Assembly: GCF_020217185.1 (NCBI RefSeq)
Contig: NZ_JAIWNX010000184.1
Location: 1 to 10,000 of the forward strand
DNA: 10,000 nucleotides
Reading direction: 5' to 3'
DNA from: Asticcacaulis sp.
GTDB taxonomy: Bacteria; Pseudomonadota; Alphaproteobacteria; Caulobacterales; Caulobacteraceae
In this document: positions 1 to 6,302 of the stretch, in pieces
Layout: the number at the start of each line of letters is the position of its first letter
How positions within the stretch are numbered: position 1 is the first letter of the stretch
The notes under the pieces: model-generated
Databases searched by the model: none
What the model saw: only the letters and a program-made list of their open reading frames with translations
Told to the model about the DNA's origin: nothing
Translations under genes and position numbers: made by a program

Positions 1-1
1 T

Positions 2-661
2 GAATTGCAGGGTCTTTGGGCGAGTGAATTAACTCTTGCCGATCCTGAAATATCACAGAAGACAGCGGTCCAGCGGGCCGCCTGGCTGAACGGAGACACC
101 TTCACCGATGTCGGTGGGGCGGTGCGTCGGGTGATGGACGGGGCTCTCGATGCGGACACGCAACGCGTGTTGGCTGAGGAACATGCCTATATCGAAGCCT
201 ATCGCCAAAGCTGGTCCGTCGCTCCTTATCCGCCGGTGCATGTGACGGTCGATGCCCTGATCCGCAAAGATGATCGTGTCCTTCTGATAAAACGCGGCGG
301 ATTGCCGGGCCGCGGACAGTGGGCCTTACCCGGTGGCTTTCTCGATCCACACGAGACCGTATTTGCGGCGGCCCTGCGCGAATTAAGGGAGGAGACGGGT
401 CTGTCTTTGTCAGAAAGGCAAGCTCTTAAGTACCTAAAAGGCCAACGCGTCTTCGATCAACCGGAACGTAGCGCGCGCGGCCGCACCATCAGTCATGTGT
501 TTTATTTTGACCTCAGTGGCATGGATTTGCCCGCACTGGAAGCCGGGGACGATGCGGCCGCACTCAAATGGACGGGGGTGGACTGTGCCTTAAAGATGCG
601 CGCGCATATGTTCGAGGATCATTACCTGATGCTGCAGTATTTCCTCTCTACAGGTGCCTGA
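2..661 (+). CDS. Bifunctional NMN adenylyltransferase / Nudix hydrolase, 5'-truncated by window edge
   Basis: The reading frame is open to the window edge, so the true start is upstream. The TTG at base 5 is not a convincing start because the preceding codon is in frame and no ribosome site is visible. Counting from that TTG, the visible part is 218 residues. Residues 75-215 are a Nudix domain with a perfect Nudix box (G111 x5 E117 x7 R125-E126-L127-x-E129-E130-x-G132-L133). The sequence leading into it (an EAYRQSW segment, then APYPPVHVTVDAL) and the C-terminal RGRTISHVFYF and MFEDHY segments match the NadM-Nudix fusion family, exemplified by Synechocystis slr0787. That family joins an NMN adenylyltransferase to an ADP-ribose pyrophosphatase, linking NAD synthesis with ADP-ribose breakdown. 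Residues 1-70 would be the end of the adenylyltransferase domain. Its ISxTxxR-like motif looks degenerate (see findings). The Nudix assignment is near certain; the fusion is likely. Confidence 0.85.
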   Translation, partial: ELQGLWASELTLADPEISQKTAVQRAAWLNGDTFTDVGGAVRRVMDGALDADTQRVLAEEHAYIEAYRQSWSVAPYPPVHVTVDALIRKDDRVLLIKRGGLPGRGQWALPGGFLDPHETVFAAALRELREETGLSLSERQALKYLKGQRVFDQPERSARGRTISHVFYFDLSGMDLPALEAGDDAAALKWTGVDCALKMRAHMFEDHYLMLQYFLSTGA

Positions 662-731
662 GGTGCGGTGTGGATTTGCGATGAGGCCTGCCTTGCTCGC
701 GTGTACACTGTCACCGATTCGTAATGTGCCC

Positions 732-735
732 GGAG
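732..735 (+). promoter_or_regulatory. Ribosome binding site fixing the tdk start
   Basis: A GGAG lies 9 bases before the ATG at 745. The in-frame ATG at 724 has no purine-rich site ahead of it and would add seven residues (MCPETFD) that the thymidine kinase family does not need. The 745 start is therefore preferred. Confidence 0.6.
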
Positions 736-744
736 ACGTTTGAC

Positions 745-1347
745 ATGTATGGTCGTTTGACGGTGATTTGCGGCCCGATGTTTGCGGGCAAGACGACCGA
801 GCTTCTGAAGCGCATCCTGTGGGCCCGCAATGGCGAGGGTAAGGATGTGCTGGTCGTCAAAACCGCCTTTGATGTGCGCTACTCACGAACCGAAGTGATT
901 ACGCACGATGGTCTGGCCGCCGAAGCGGTGGTGCTGCACGCCTTTGGCGACATCGAAGCCCGTTTTCGTGAGGCCGATCTGGTCTGTTTTGACGAAGTGC
1001 AGTTTTTTCAGGACATGGACCGCGACGTGGTCGAGGTAGTCAAATGCCTTCTGGAGGCCGGAACGGATGTGGTGGCAGCCGGCCTTGACACCAACTGGAA
1101 GGGAGATGCCTTTGCCGCGACGGGTCTGTTGATGGCCATGGCCGATGAAGTCGTGAAACTCCGTGCACACTGTGCGGTATGCGGGCAGCCGGCCCACAAG
1201 ACCTTCAAAAAGGTTGAGGACGAGTCGGAGATACAGTTGGGGCATAATGATATTTATGAACCCCGCTGCAATCGACACTGGTTCTCTGACTTGCCCTTGA
1301 TGATGAAGCTTGAGGCGCTTAAACGGTCTGGAAAGACAGATGGCTGA
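745..1347 (+). CDS. tdk: Thymidine kinase (TK1-like)
   Basis: A cytosolic salvage enzyme that phosphorylates thymidine to dTMP with ATP (EC 2.7.1.21). The protein is 200 residues, the usual bacterial length. Visible motifs are the P-loop GPMFAGKT (residues 10-17), the DEVQFF segment at 83-88 with the presumed catalytic base Glu84, and a GLDTNWKGDAF substrate/lid segment at 113-123 (many relatives have GLDxDFRGxPF). A zinc site is indicated by Cys143 and Cys146 plus the YEPRCNRH segment giving Cys175 and His178. The start at 745 is chosen over 724 from the ribosome site. The gap to the upstream Nudix gene is 83 bases with no clear terminator. The 3' end overlaps the downstream dehydratase by 8 bases, which suggests co-transcription. 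The overlap is shared sequence, not a functional link that I can demonstrate. Confidence 0.95.
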   Translation: MYGRLTVICGPMFAGKTTELLKRILWARNGEGKDVLVVKTAFDVRYSRTEVITHDGLAAEAVVLHAFGDIEARFREADLVCFDEVQFFQDMDRDVVEVVKCLLEAGTDVVAAGLDTNWKGDAFAATGLLMAMADEVVKLRAHCAVCGQPAHKTFKKVEDESEIQLGHNDIYEPRCNRHWFSDLPLMMKLEALKRSGKTDG

Positions 1348-2335
1348 GCGTATGACGGATGTGACCCCGGAAGATGTGGCGATGGCGCAGGTACGCATCG
1401 CTGGGCAGGTACACAGAACGCCTCTGATTCAATCCGAGACGCTAAACAAGGCCCTGGGTCACCGTATTATTTTCAAAGCCGAAAATTTGCAAAGGATCGG
1501 GGCCTTCAAACTGCGCGGCGCGACTAACACCCTCAAAGCCTTGCAAGAACAGAACGCTCTGTCTGATAGCGTGTGTGCCTTTTCCTCAGGCAACCACGCA
1601 CAGGCCGTGGCCTATGCCGCCCGCGCCCTGGGCGTCAAGGCTACCATATTTGTTCCCCAGCAGGCCTCAGGTTTAAAGATAGCTGCGACCCGTGCCTGCG
1701 GGGCGGAGGTGGTAGTCACCGAAACGCGTCAGGTCGCCGAAGCCGCTGTTGCCGACTATATCGAACGCGGTGCCACCTTCGTACATCCCTATGACAATCC
1801 GCACGTTATTGCGGGGCAGGGCACGGCCTGTCTGGAAGCCCTTCAGGATGGCGTTGAGGCTGATGCCGTCTTTGCGCCGTGTGGGGGCGGCGGGTTGATG
1901 TCGGGGACATGGCTGGCCACCCGACTTGCGCGACCGCAGGCGAAGGTTTTTGCTTGTGAACCGGGAATGGCTAACGATGCTCACCGCTCGGTACAAAGCG
2001 GCGAGATCGTGCGTCTGAATGAGACGCCGATGACCATAGCCGACGGTGTGCGGACGCTCGCTGTGTCTGAACGCACCCTGTCGTACCTGCGTCAACTCGA
2101 TGGATTTTATGAAGTTGACGAGCGTGAAATCATCCTGTGGACCCAATGGCTGACCCATCTTTTGAAGCTGACCATTGAACCCACCTCGGCCATGTGCATG
2201 GCGGGGGTTCAGCGTTGGCTGCGAACCCAGACGGGGCCGCGAACCGTTCTGGTCATCCTCTCCGGTGGCAATATCGGCGCGGATACGCAAAGGCAGATAT
2301 GGGCGGAGGATCATCTTCTGAACTGGCCGCTATAG
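1340..2335 (+). CDS. PLP-dependent threonine/serine dehydratase, short form without ACT domain
   Basis: A fold-type II PLP enzyme of the threonine dehydratase/serine racemase group. It is expected to deaminate threonine to 2-oxobutanoate or serine to pyruvate in the cytosol. The protein has 331 residues. Visible features are the cofactor lysine Lys57 in AFKLRG (55-60), the SGNHA substrate loop (83-87), the phosphate-binding loop CGGGGLMSG (181-189) and a late SGGN (308-311) that contacts the pyridine ring. There is no C-terminal ACT regulatory domain, so it resembles the catabolic (TdcB-like) short type rather than full-length biosynthetic IlvA. The ATG at 1340 is preferred because GGAAAG at 1330-1335 precedes it; the frame extends to a TTG at 1310 with no support. 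It overlaps the end of tdk by 8 bases, which fits translational coupling. Exact substrate (Thr, Ser, or racemisation) cannot be told from sequence alone. Confidence 0.88.
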   Translation: MAERMTDVTPEDVAMAQVRIAGQVHRTPLIQSETLNKALGHRIIFKAENLQRIGAFKLRGATNTLKALQEQNALSDSVCAFSSGNHAQAVAYAARALGVKATIFVPQQASGLKIAATRACGAEVVVTETRQVAEAAVADYIERGATFVHPYDNPHVIAGQGTACLEALQDGVEADAVFAPCGGGGLMSGTWLATRLARPQAKVFACEPGMANDAHRSVQSGEIVRLNETPMTIADGVRTLAVSERTLSYLRQLDGFYEVDEREIILWTQWLTHLLKLTIEPTSAMCMAGVQRWLRTQTGPRTVLVILSGGNIGADTQRQIWAEDHLLNWPL

Positions 2336-2391
2336 GTACCGCAACGAGATGCGGCCGAGCGCACTCTTTTCAACTTTCGGATAGGGAAGGA

Positions 2392-2413
2392 CCAAAAAGC
2401 CTTTTGGATTTTG
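2392..2413 (+). terminator. Weak candidate terminator after the dehydratase
   Basis: CCAAAA (2392-2397) and TTTTGG (2402-2407) form a perfect 6-base stem around a 4-base loop, followed by ATTTTG. The stem is A/T-rich and the trailing T run is interrupted, so this is a marginal intrinsic terminator. It is 57 bases after the dehydratase stop codon. Confidence 0.3.
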
Positions 2414-2453
2414 TCTGAAAAAGTGCTTTAGGTTTCATTATCGGGGGCCGTCA

Positions 2454-2481
2454 TTGCGCCCTGTTCTATTTTAAATATGTC
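2454..2481 (+). promoter_or_regulatory. Possible promoter for the MotAB/ZorAB-like pair
   Basis: The 188-base gap 2336-2523 is the longest non-coding stretch in the window and must carry the promoter if the pair is its own unit. A TTGCGC (2454-2459) lies ahead of a conspicuously A/T-rich block (2466-2479) containing TAAATA and TATGTC. The match to -35/-10 consensus is weak and the spacing ambiguous. A GANTC site (GACTC, 2499-2503) follows. The coding start has a strong AGGAG at 2514-2518, five bases before the ATG. Confidence 0.25.
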
Positions 2482-2523
2482 ATTCTGACCGCAACGCGGA
2501 CTCACTGATTTTTAGGAGCACCT

Positions 2524-3288
2524 ATGACTGCAAAGCTTGATCCCGTGACCGGTTTTGTCGTGATGGCCTTCGGTTCGCCGGGCGTTGCGCTCATTCTGGC
2601 GGGGGCCATACTGGTTTTCGCGCTGGGTCTGATCGGGCTTACCGCTGTGCGGGTCTATAACCCCTTGCTTATGGAAATCCGTGACCGCTGGAACCTTTTA
2701 GGGGGGCTTGCCGGGCGGAATCGCCGGATTGCCTTTTTTGAGCAGTTTGCGACGGTGGATACACGTTTTTCCGGAACCGGAGCCGATGGACGGTTGTCGG
2801 CCGCCCTTGTGCTCGGCTGGGCCAATTACCGAAGCCTGCTTGTCGATAGCGAAGGCGATGGGTTCATCACCTCAATCCGTGCGGCGGAAGCCTTTGATCG
2901 CCTGGATGAGCCCGCCCGTGCTTTGGAATGGTGGGCGAATATTCTGGTGGCCGTTGGTCTGGTCATCACCTTTCTGGGCATTGTCGCCGCTCTGTCGGAA
3001 GCCACAGCGGCGATGGCCGGCGGTGAGGGCGGGTCGCAGATGCAAAGCGCGCTGATGGGACTGCTGGCAATTGCGGCCACAAAGTTCTGGACCTCCATTT
3101 CCGGGGTTTTCTGCTCTATCATCCTACGCGTTGTCGCCCGTTTCTGGCGCAAGGCAATCGAGAACGCTGAGGCGGGTTTCTTCGTAACCCTTGATAGCTG
3201 TGTCAGCTTCATGCCGCCGGAAAAGGTCTCGCTGGAGCAGCTTAAGAGCCTCAAGCGACTTGAAAATGCGATCGGCGGAAAGGTTTGA
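2524..3288 (+). CDS. MotA/TolQ/ExbB-family proton-channel protein, ZorA-like, short
   Basis: An inner-membrane stator-type subunit of 254 residues. Three hydrophobic segments are visible: about 20-42, 139-158 and 175-202. A soluble stretch of roughly 95 residues lies between the first two. The GLVITFLGI segment (145-153) corresponds to the conserved GLLGTxxG motif of MotA/TolQ/ExbB. The third helix carries ATKFWTSISG (185-194). Thr149 and Thr190/Ser191 are candidate pore-lining residues by analogy with TolQ/ExbB/ZorA (inference). The downstream gene encodes a MotB/OmpA-like partner two bases after this stop, so the pair should form an ion-driven motor complex. The arrangement and the partner's sequence resemble ZorA/ZorB of Zorya defence. 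However, after the last helix only about 50 residues remain, so the long cytoplasmic tail of classic ZorA proteins is missing. It is not near flagellar or tol/exb genes. Family is confident; biological role unknown. Confidence 0.8.
   Translation: MTAKLDPVTGFVVMAFGSPGVALILAGAILVFALGLIGLTAVRVYNPLLMEIRDRWNLLGGLAGRNRRIAFFEQFATVDTRFSGTGADGRLSAALVLGWANYRSLLVDSEGDGFITSIRAAEAFDRLDEPARALEWWANILVAVGLVITFLGIVAALSEATAAMAGGEGGSQMQSALMGLLAIAATKFWTSISGVFCSIILRVVARFWRKAIENAEAGFFVTLDSCVSFMPPEKVSLEQLKSLKRLENAIGGKV
3277..3283 (+). promoter_or_regulatory. Ribosome binding site for the MotB/ZorB-like gene, inside the upstream gene's end
   Basis: GGAAAGG lies within the last codons of the MotA-like gene, 7 bases before the ATG at 3291. 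This supports 3291 as the start rather than the in-frame TTG at 3285, which would overlap the upstream stop. It also implies coupled translation of the two subunits. Confidence 0.6.
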
Positions 3289-3290
3289 AT

Positions 3291-4172
3291 ATGCGCTTCA
3301 AACACCGCCGTGCCACTGAGCTGGAAGAGGGCGAAAGCTATTACGTCTCGATGACCGATCTTATGGTCGGCGTCCTCTTTATCTTCATCATCATGCTGGC
3401 CTATTTCGCCCTGCATTTCCGGGACACGACCGAAGAACTTACCAGTGCCAAGGATGCGCAGACGACCGCCTTGATGAAGGTGGCGACGGAATTGCGCTCG
3501 CACGCCGCAGATATCGAGGTCGATTACAAAAACAGAATTGTCTGTCTGAAAGACACGGACCTTCTTGAAACGGGCGGCACGGGTGAGCGACGCTGCTTTG
3601 CCTATTCCGGGGCGCCTCCTGTCGATGTTCAGAGCGAAGCTGCGCAGAAATCGGCGGCGGCTCAGGCGGTATTTGCGGCGGCCCTGAACGGCGATGTCAG
3701 CAAGAAAATGCCACAGGCGAGCGTAAACCTCTCGGATGGCACCACCAGTTTTGACGCGGATCGCCTGTTCACGCCGGGTACAGCGACCTTGTCCGCTGAG
3801 GGACAGGCCGCTGCAACGGAGTTGGCGAGTAGTCTGGCGACGCGGCTGCCTTGCATGGCCTACGGCACCAATGCAGCGGGTTGCCAGGGAGAGGCTAAGA
3901 TGAGTGCCGTCACGATCCTTGCCGTTGCCAATATTAATGCGTTCACGGCGGACGGGCGCGCGGCTCAGGCCTTGTCTTTGGAGCGATCTGTGGCGTTCCA
4001 TCAGGCCTTGGTAGCCTCCCAGCCCGTTCTTGGACAATTACGCAATCAGCCTGAGGGCGGAGAGCCCCTCTTGCGGGTCGTGTCTGTGGGCAATTCGTCT
4101 GTCAATGCCCCGTCCGGTGGTTCGGGCAAGACGCTGATCATTCAGTTTCAGATGGCAACGCCCGCACAATAA
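3291..4172 (+). CDS. MotB/OmpA-like motor subunit, ZorB-like
   Basis: A single-pass membrane protein of 293 residues with the MotB/ZorB layout: a short cytoplasmic N-terminus, one helix at about 24-43 and a large periplasmic domain. The SMTDLMVG segment places Asp23 at the start of the helix, where MotB (Asp32 in E. coli) and ZorB have their ion-carrying aspartate. The periplasmic part has an OmpA-like fold signature: a TSFDADRLFTPGTATLSAEG strand-helix region around 152-171 and an ALSLERS segment near 227-233. The canonical GHTD and N-x-x-L-S motif of peptidoglycan-binding OmpA domains is not intact. Four cysteines occur as two close pairs (85/102 and 188/198), suggesting two periplasmic disulfides. 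It starts two bases after the MotA-like gene. No zorC, zorD, zorE or other effector gene follows. The pair call is firm; a defence, envelope or motility role cannot be decided from the sequence. Confidence 0.8.
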   Translation: MRFKHRRATELEEGESYYVSMTDLMVGVLFIFIIMLAYFALHFRDTTEELTSAKDAQTTALMKVATELRSHAADIEVDYKNRIVCLKDTDLLETGGTGERRCFAYSGAPPVDVQSEAAQKSAAAQAVFAAALNGDVSKKMPQASVNLSDGTTSFDADRLFTPGTATLSAEGQAAATELASSLATRLPCMAYGTNAAGCQGEAKMSAVTILAVANINAFTADGRAAQALSLERSVAFHQALVASQPVLGQLRNQPEGGEPLLRVVSVGNSSVNAPSGGSGKTLIIQFQMATPAQ

Positions 4173-4239
4173 GGGCGTCAGTGTTCAAGGCCCTGCCCCC
4201 TTTCGGATGCGACGGGCGCATCTATGTTGAGGTTAAATT
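4173..4239 (+). other. Short intergenic gap between the motor pair and the AGE-family gene
   Basis: Only short GGGC/GCCC complementarities are seen (around 4161-4193), with no T run, so I do not call a terminator. A TGAGG at 4228-4232 lies 7 bases before the ATG at 4240 and serves as the ribosome site. No clear promoter is visible, so the AGE-family gene may be read with the motor pair. Confidence 0.4.
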
Positions 4240-5400
4240 ATGAACGACACGGCAAAAGCGCTGATCGACGTCAAGACACGTTTGAAAGATTGGCTGTTTA
4301 ATGCCGCCCTGCCCATCTGGCGCGATAACGGCGTTGATAAGGCCAAGGGCGGTGTCTTTGAAACCCTTGCGCTTGATGGGACTCCGGCCGATGTCAACCG
4401 CCGCACGCGCGTTGCGGCGCGTCAGGTCTATTCCTATGCGCTGGCCAGACAGATGGGCTATGCGGGCGATGTCGATACGGTTATAGACGCGGGACTGAAC
4501 TGGCTGAGCGGTCCCGCGGCCGCGCCGGGTGGTCTGGTCTATGCCGTTCTGACGCCGCAGGGCGAAGTCGTGAAGGCCGAGTTCGACTTTTACGACCACG
4601 CCTTCGCCCTTCTGGCCTATGCCTCGGCCTTCAAGGTACGCCCGCACGACAAGAGCCTTGAGCAAAAGGCTATCGCCATTCGCGACACGCTGCTGACGAC
4701 CTACAAGCACCCGGTGCGTGGCTTTGAAGAAGCCAATCCGCGCACCCTGCCGCTGAAAACCAACCCGCACATGCACATGTTCGAGGCCTCACTGGCCTGG
4801 ATCGAAGCCGGTGGCGACAGTGTTTGGAAAGACATTGCCGGCGAAATCGCGCAACTGTGTCTCGACAAGTTCCTACATCCGGAAAATGGCAGCTTGCGCG
4901 AATATTTCGACGGCGACTGGAACCCGCTGGAAGGCGAGATGGGGCGCATCATCGAGCCGGGCCATCAGTTTGAATGGGCGTGGTTGCTGGTGCGCTGGGC
5001 GGCCATCAGCGGCGACGATACATTCATTGCGCCGGCCAAACGCCTGGTCGAAATCGCGGAAGACTTCGGCACGGATCATGGACGCAACGCCACCGTGTTT
5101 GAGCTGTGGGACGACTTCTCGGTGAAGGACAACAAGGCGCGCCTGTGGGCCCAGACTGAGCGCATGAAGGCCTATGTGGCCTTGCAGTCCATCGCAGCCA
5201 CGCCGGAAGAAAAGGCTGGCTATGTCGAAAAGCTGATCAAGGGCGCCGAGGGTCTTGAGCTTTATTTCGATGCGCCGGTGCGCGGGCTTTATCGCGACAA
5301 GATGAACCCGGACGGCAGCTTTGTGCAGGAGCCCGCACCGGCTTCGACCCTTTATCACATCATCTGCGCCATCGACGAAACCTTCCGCGTTGAAATGTGA
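4240..5400 (+). CDS. N-acylglucosamine 2-epimerase (AGE) family sugar epimerase/isomerase
   Basis: A 386-residue cytosolic (alpha/alpha)6-barrel enzyme of the AGE family, near the usual length of about 390-410. Recognisable family segments are RTRVAARQVYSYALA (55-69), HMHMFEASLAW (177-187), EPGHQFEWAWLL (239-250), LWAQTERMKAY (302-312) and a late STLYH (369-373). His177/His179, His242 and His373 are the histidines expected in the active site by comparison with RnAGE and E. coli YihS. Family members interconvert aldose/ketose or C2 epimers: N-acetylglucosamine/N-acetylmannosamine, mannose/fructose, mannose-6-phosphate/fructose-6-phosphate, or cellobiose. The neighbours do not show which substrate applies here. 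A mannose or mannose-6-phosphate isomerase is plausible for an alphaproteobacterium, but that is inference. The gene ends at a strong terminator. Confidence 0.88.
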   Translation: MNDTAKALIDVKTRLKDWLFNAALPIWRDNGVDKAKGGVFETLALDGTPADVNRRTRVAARQVYSYALARQMGYAGDVDTVIDAGLNWLSGPAAAPGGLVYAVLTPQGEVVKAEFDFYDHAFALLAYASAFKVRPHDKSLEQKAIAIRDTLLTTYKHPVRGFEEANPRTLPLKTNPHMHMFEASLAWIEAGGDSVWKDIAGEIAQLCLDKFLHPENGSLREYFDGDWNPLEGEMGRIIEPGHQFEWAWLLVRWAAISGDDTFIAPAKRLVEIAEDFGTDHGRNATVFELWDDFSVKDNKARLWAQTERMKAYVALQSIAATPEEKAGYVEKLIKGAEGLELYFDAPVRGLYRDKMNPDGSFVQEPAPASTLYHIICAIDETFRVEM

Positions 5401-5413
5401 GACTTAAAGACAG

Positions 5414-5464
5414 CTTACGGGCTTGAGTGTGCGCTCACGCCATTCTAAAAGCCCGTAAGTTTTT
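5414..5464 (+). terminator. Strong intrinsic terminator after the AGE-family gene
   Basis: CTTACGGGCTT (5414-5424) and AAGCCCGTAAG (5449-5459) form a perfect 11-base-pair stem, directly followed by five Ts (5460-5464). The 24-base loop can itself fold through TGAG/CTCA (5424-5427 with 5434-5437). It begins 14 bases after the stop codon of the AGE-family gene. The T run ends only 15 bases before the cysQ ATG, which is discussed in the findings. Confidence 0.85.
5423..5451 (+). promoter_or_regulatory. Possible cysQ promoter embedded in the terminator
   Basis: TTGAGT (5423-5428) and TAAAAG (5446-5451) are separated by 17 bases, each matching 4 of 6 positions of the -35 and -10 consensus. Transcription would start near 5458 and give a leader of about 22 bases. 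The location inside the hairpin is unusual, and the match could be chance. Confidence 0.28.
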
Positions 5465-5467
5465 CGC

Positions 5468-5471
5468 GGAG
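5468..5471 (+). promoter_or_regulatory. Ribosome binding site fixing the cysQ start
   Basis: GGAG lies 8 bases before the ATG at 5480. An in-frame GTG at 5471 would overlap this site and add three residues, so 5480 is preferred. Confidence 0.6.
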
Positions 5472-5479
5472 TGCCCCGA

Positions 5480-6280
5480 ATGTCTGAAGTCCCGCCAATC
5501 CTGCTGATACTGATTGCGCTGAAAGCGGGGGCCAGGATTATGGACGTCTACCAGACGGATTTTTCGGTTGATGCCAAGTCAGACGCCTCTCCGGTCACCG
5601 AAGCGGATGGCGCGGCGGAAGAGATCATTTTGACGGAACTGGCCAAGCTGTCGCCGGACATCCCTGTCGTTGCCGAAGAGGCCGTGTCGAAGGGTGACGT
5701 GCCGGAGACAGACAAGGTCTTCTATCTGGTTGATCCGCTGGATGGTACGCGTGAATTTATCTCACGCAATGGCGAATTCACCGTCAATATCGCCCTGATA
5801 GAAGAGGGCGTACCTGTTACCGGAGTTGTCTATGCCCCTGCGCTTGGTGAACTCTTTTGGGGCGCGAAAGGTAAGGGCGCGTTCCGGGCTGCGGTGAAAG
5901 AGGGGGTTATAGGTTCGCAGGAACTTATACGGGTCCGTGCGGCCCCTTCAGCGGTGACCGCCATCGGCAGTCGCTCACACGGCAGTGCTGAAACTGAAGA
6001 GTGGCTTAAGCAATATGTGGTCAATGACTTTGTGGCGGCGGGATCGTCTCTGAAATTCTGCCGCGTGGCCGAAGGCTCGGCCGATCTTTATCCCCGTCAT
6101 GGTCGTACCATGGAATGGGATACGGCAGCAGGCGATGCCGTCTTGCGCGCGGCCGGTGGTCTGGTCACCACGCTGGACGGAGAGCCGCTTACCTATGGCA
6201 AGCGCGCGCGTGCGGAGGCAACCGATTTTGCCAATCCCTACTTCATTGCCTATGGGGATACGGGACTCAAAAAAGATTAG
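5480..6280 (+). CDS. cysQ: 3'(2'),5'-bisphosphate nucleotidase CysQ
   Basis: A 266-residue enzyme of the inositol-monophosphatase superfamily that removes the 3' phosphate from PAP (and PAPS). This controls PAPS level and clears a toxic by-product of sulfate assimilation. Visible features are KSDASPVTEAD (33-43), the metal-binding glutamates in VVAEEA (Glu66/Glu67), the signature DPLDGTREF (85-93) with Asp85 and Asp88, NGEFTVNIALIE (97-108) and a late EWDTAAGDA (212-220) with metal ligand Asp214. The DGTREFISRNGEFTVNIA stretch is typical of CysQ rather than of SuhB-type inositol phosphatases. The N-terminus begins with the helix ILLILIALKAG, as in relatives; this is not a signal peptide. It lies directly upstream of cysD and cysNC, which supports the role. 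Expression must deal with the terminator immediately upstream. Confidence 0.93.
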   Translation: MSEVPPILLILIALKAGARIMDVYQTDFSVDAKSDASPVTEADGAAEEIILTELAKLSPDIPVVAEEAVSKGDVPETDKVFYLVDPLDGTREFISRNGEFTVNIALIEEGVPVTGVVYAPALGELFWGAKGKGAFRAAVKEGVIGSQELIRVRAAPSAVTAIGSRSHGSAETEEWLKQYVVNDFVAAGSSLKFCRVAEGSADLYPRHGRTMEWDTAAGDAVLRAAGGLVTTLDGEPLTYGKRARAEATDFANPYFIAYGDTGLKKD

Positions 6281-6302
6281 TCAGGCTGAATCGTGCCGTC
6301 AC

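Noticed and set aside
701..708. GTGTACAC palindrome upstream of tdk as an operator
   Set aside because: An 8-base palindrome is expected about 40 times per 10 kb by chance and there is no flanking symmetry to extend it.
2826..4037. Long open frame on the minus strand (403 codons) opposite the motor pair
   Set aside because: Its sequence is Arg/Gly-rich and low in recognisable structure, it spans two well-supported opposite-strand genes, and it has no family resemblance. It is a shadow of high-GC coding DNA.
2524..4172. Flagellar MotA/MotB stator genes
   Set aside because: The MotA-like protein lacks the expected flagellar MotA four-helix layout, there are no flagellar genes nearby, and the partner's N-terminus resembles ZorB more.
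2524..4172. A complete Zorya defence operon
   Set aside because: No helicase, nuclease or other Zorya effector gene is present on either side; the downstream genes are sugar and sulfur metabolism.
4161..4193. Terminator after the MotB/ZorB-like gene
   Set aside because: Only 4-5 base GGGC/GCCC complementarities with no T run.
5404..5418. TTAA-N7-TTAC, a 7-of-8 match to the CtrA box, upstream of cysQ
   Set aside because: Several such near-matches are expected per 10 kb by chance, part of it lies in the terminator stem, and the organism is not firmly identified as one with CtrA.
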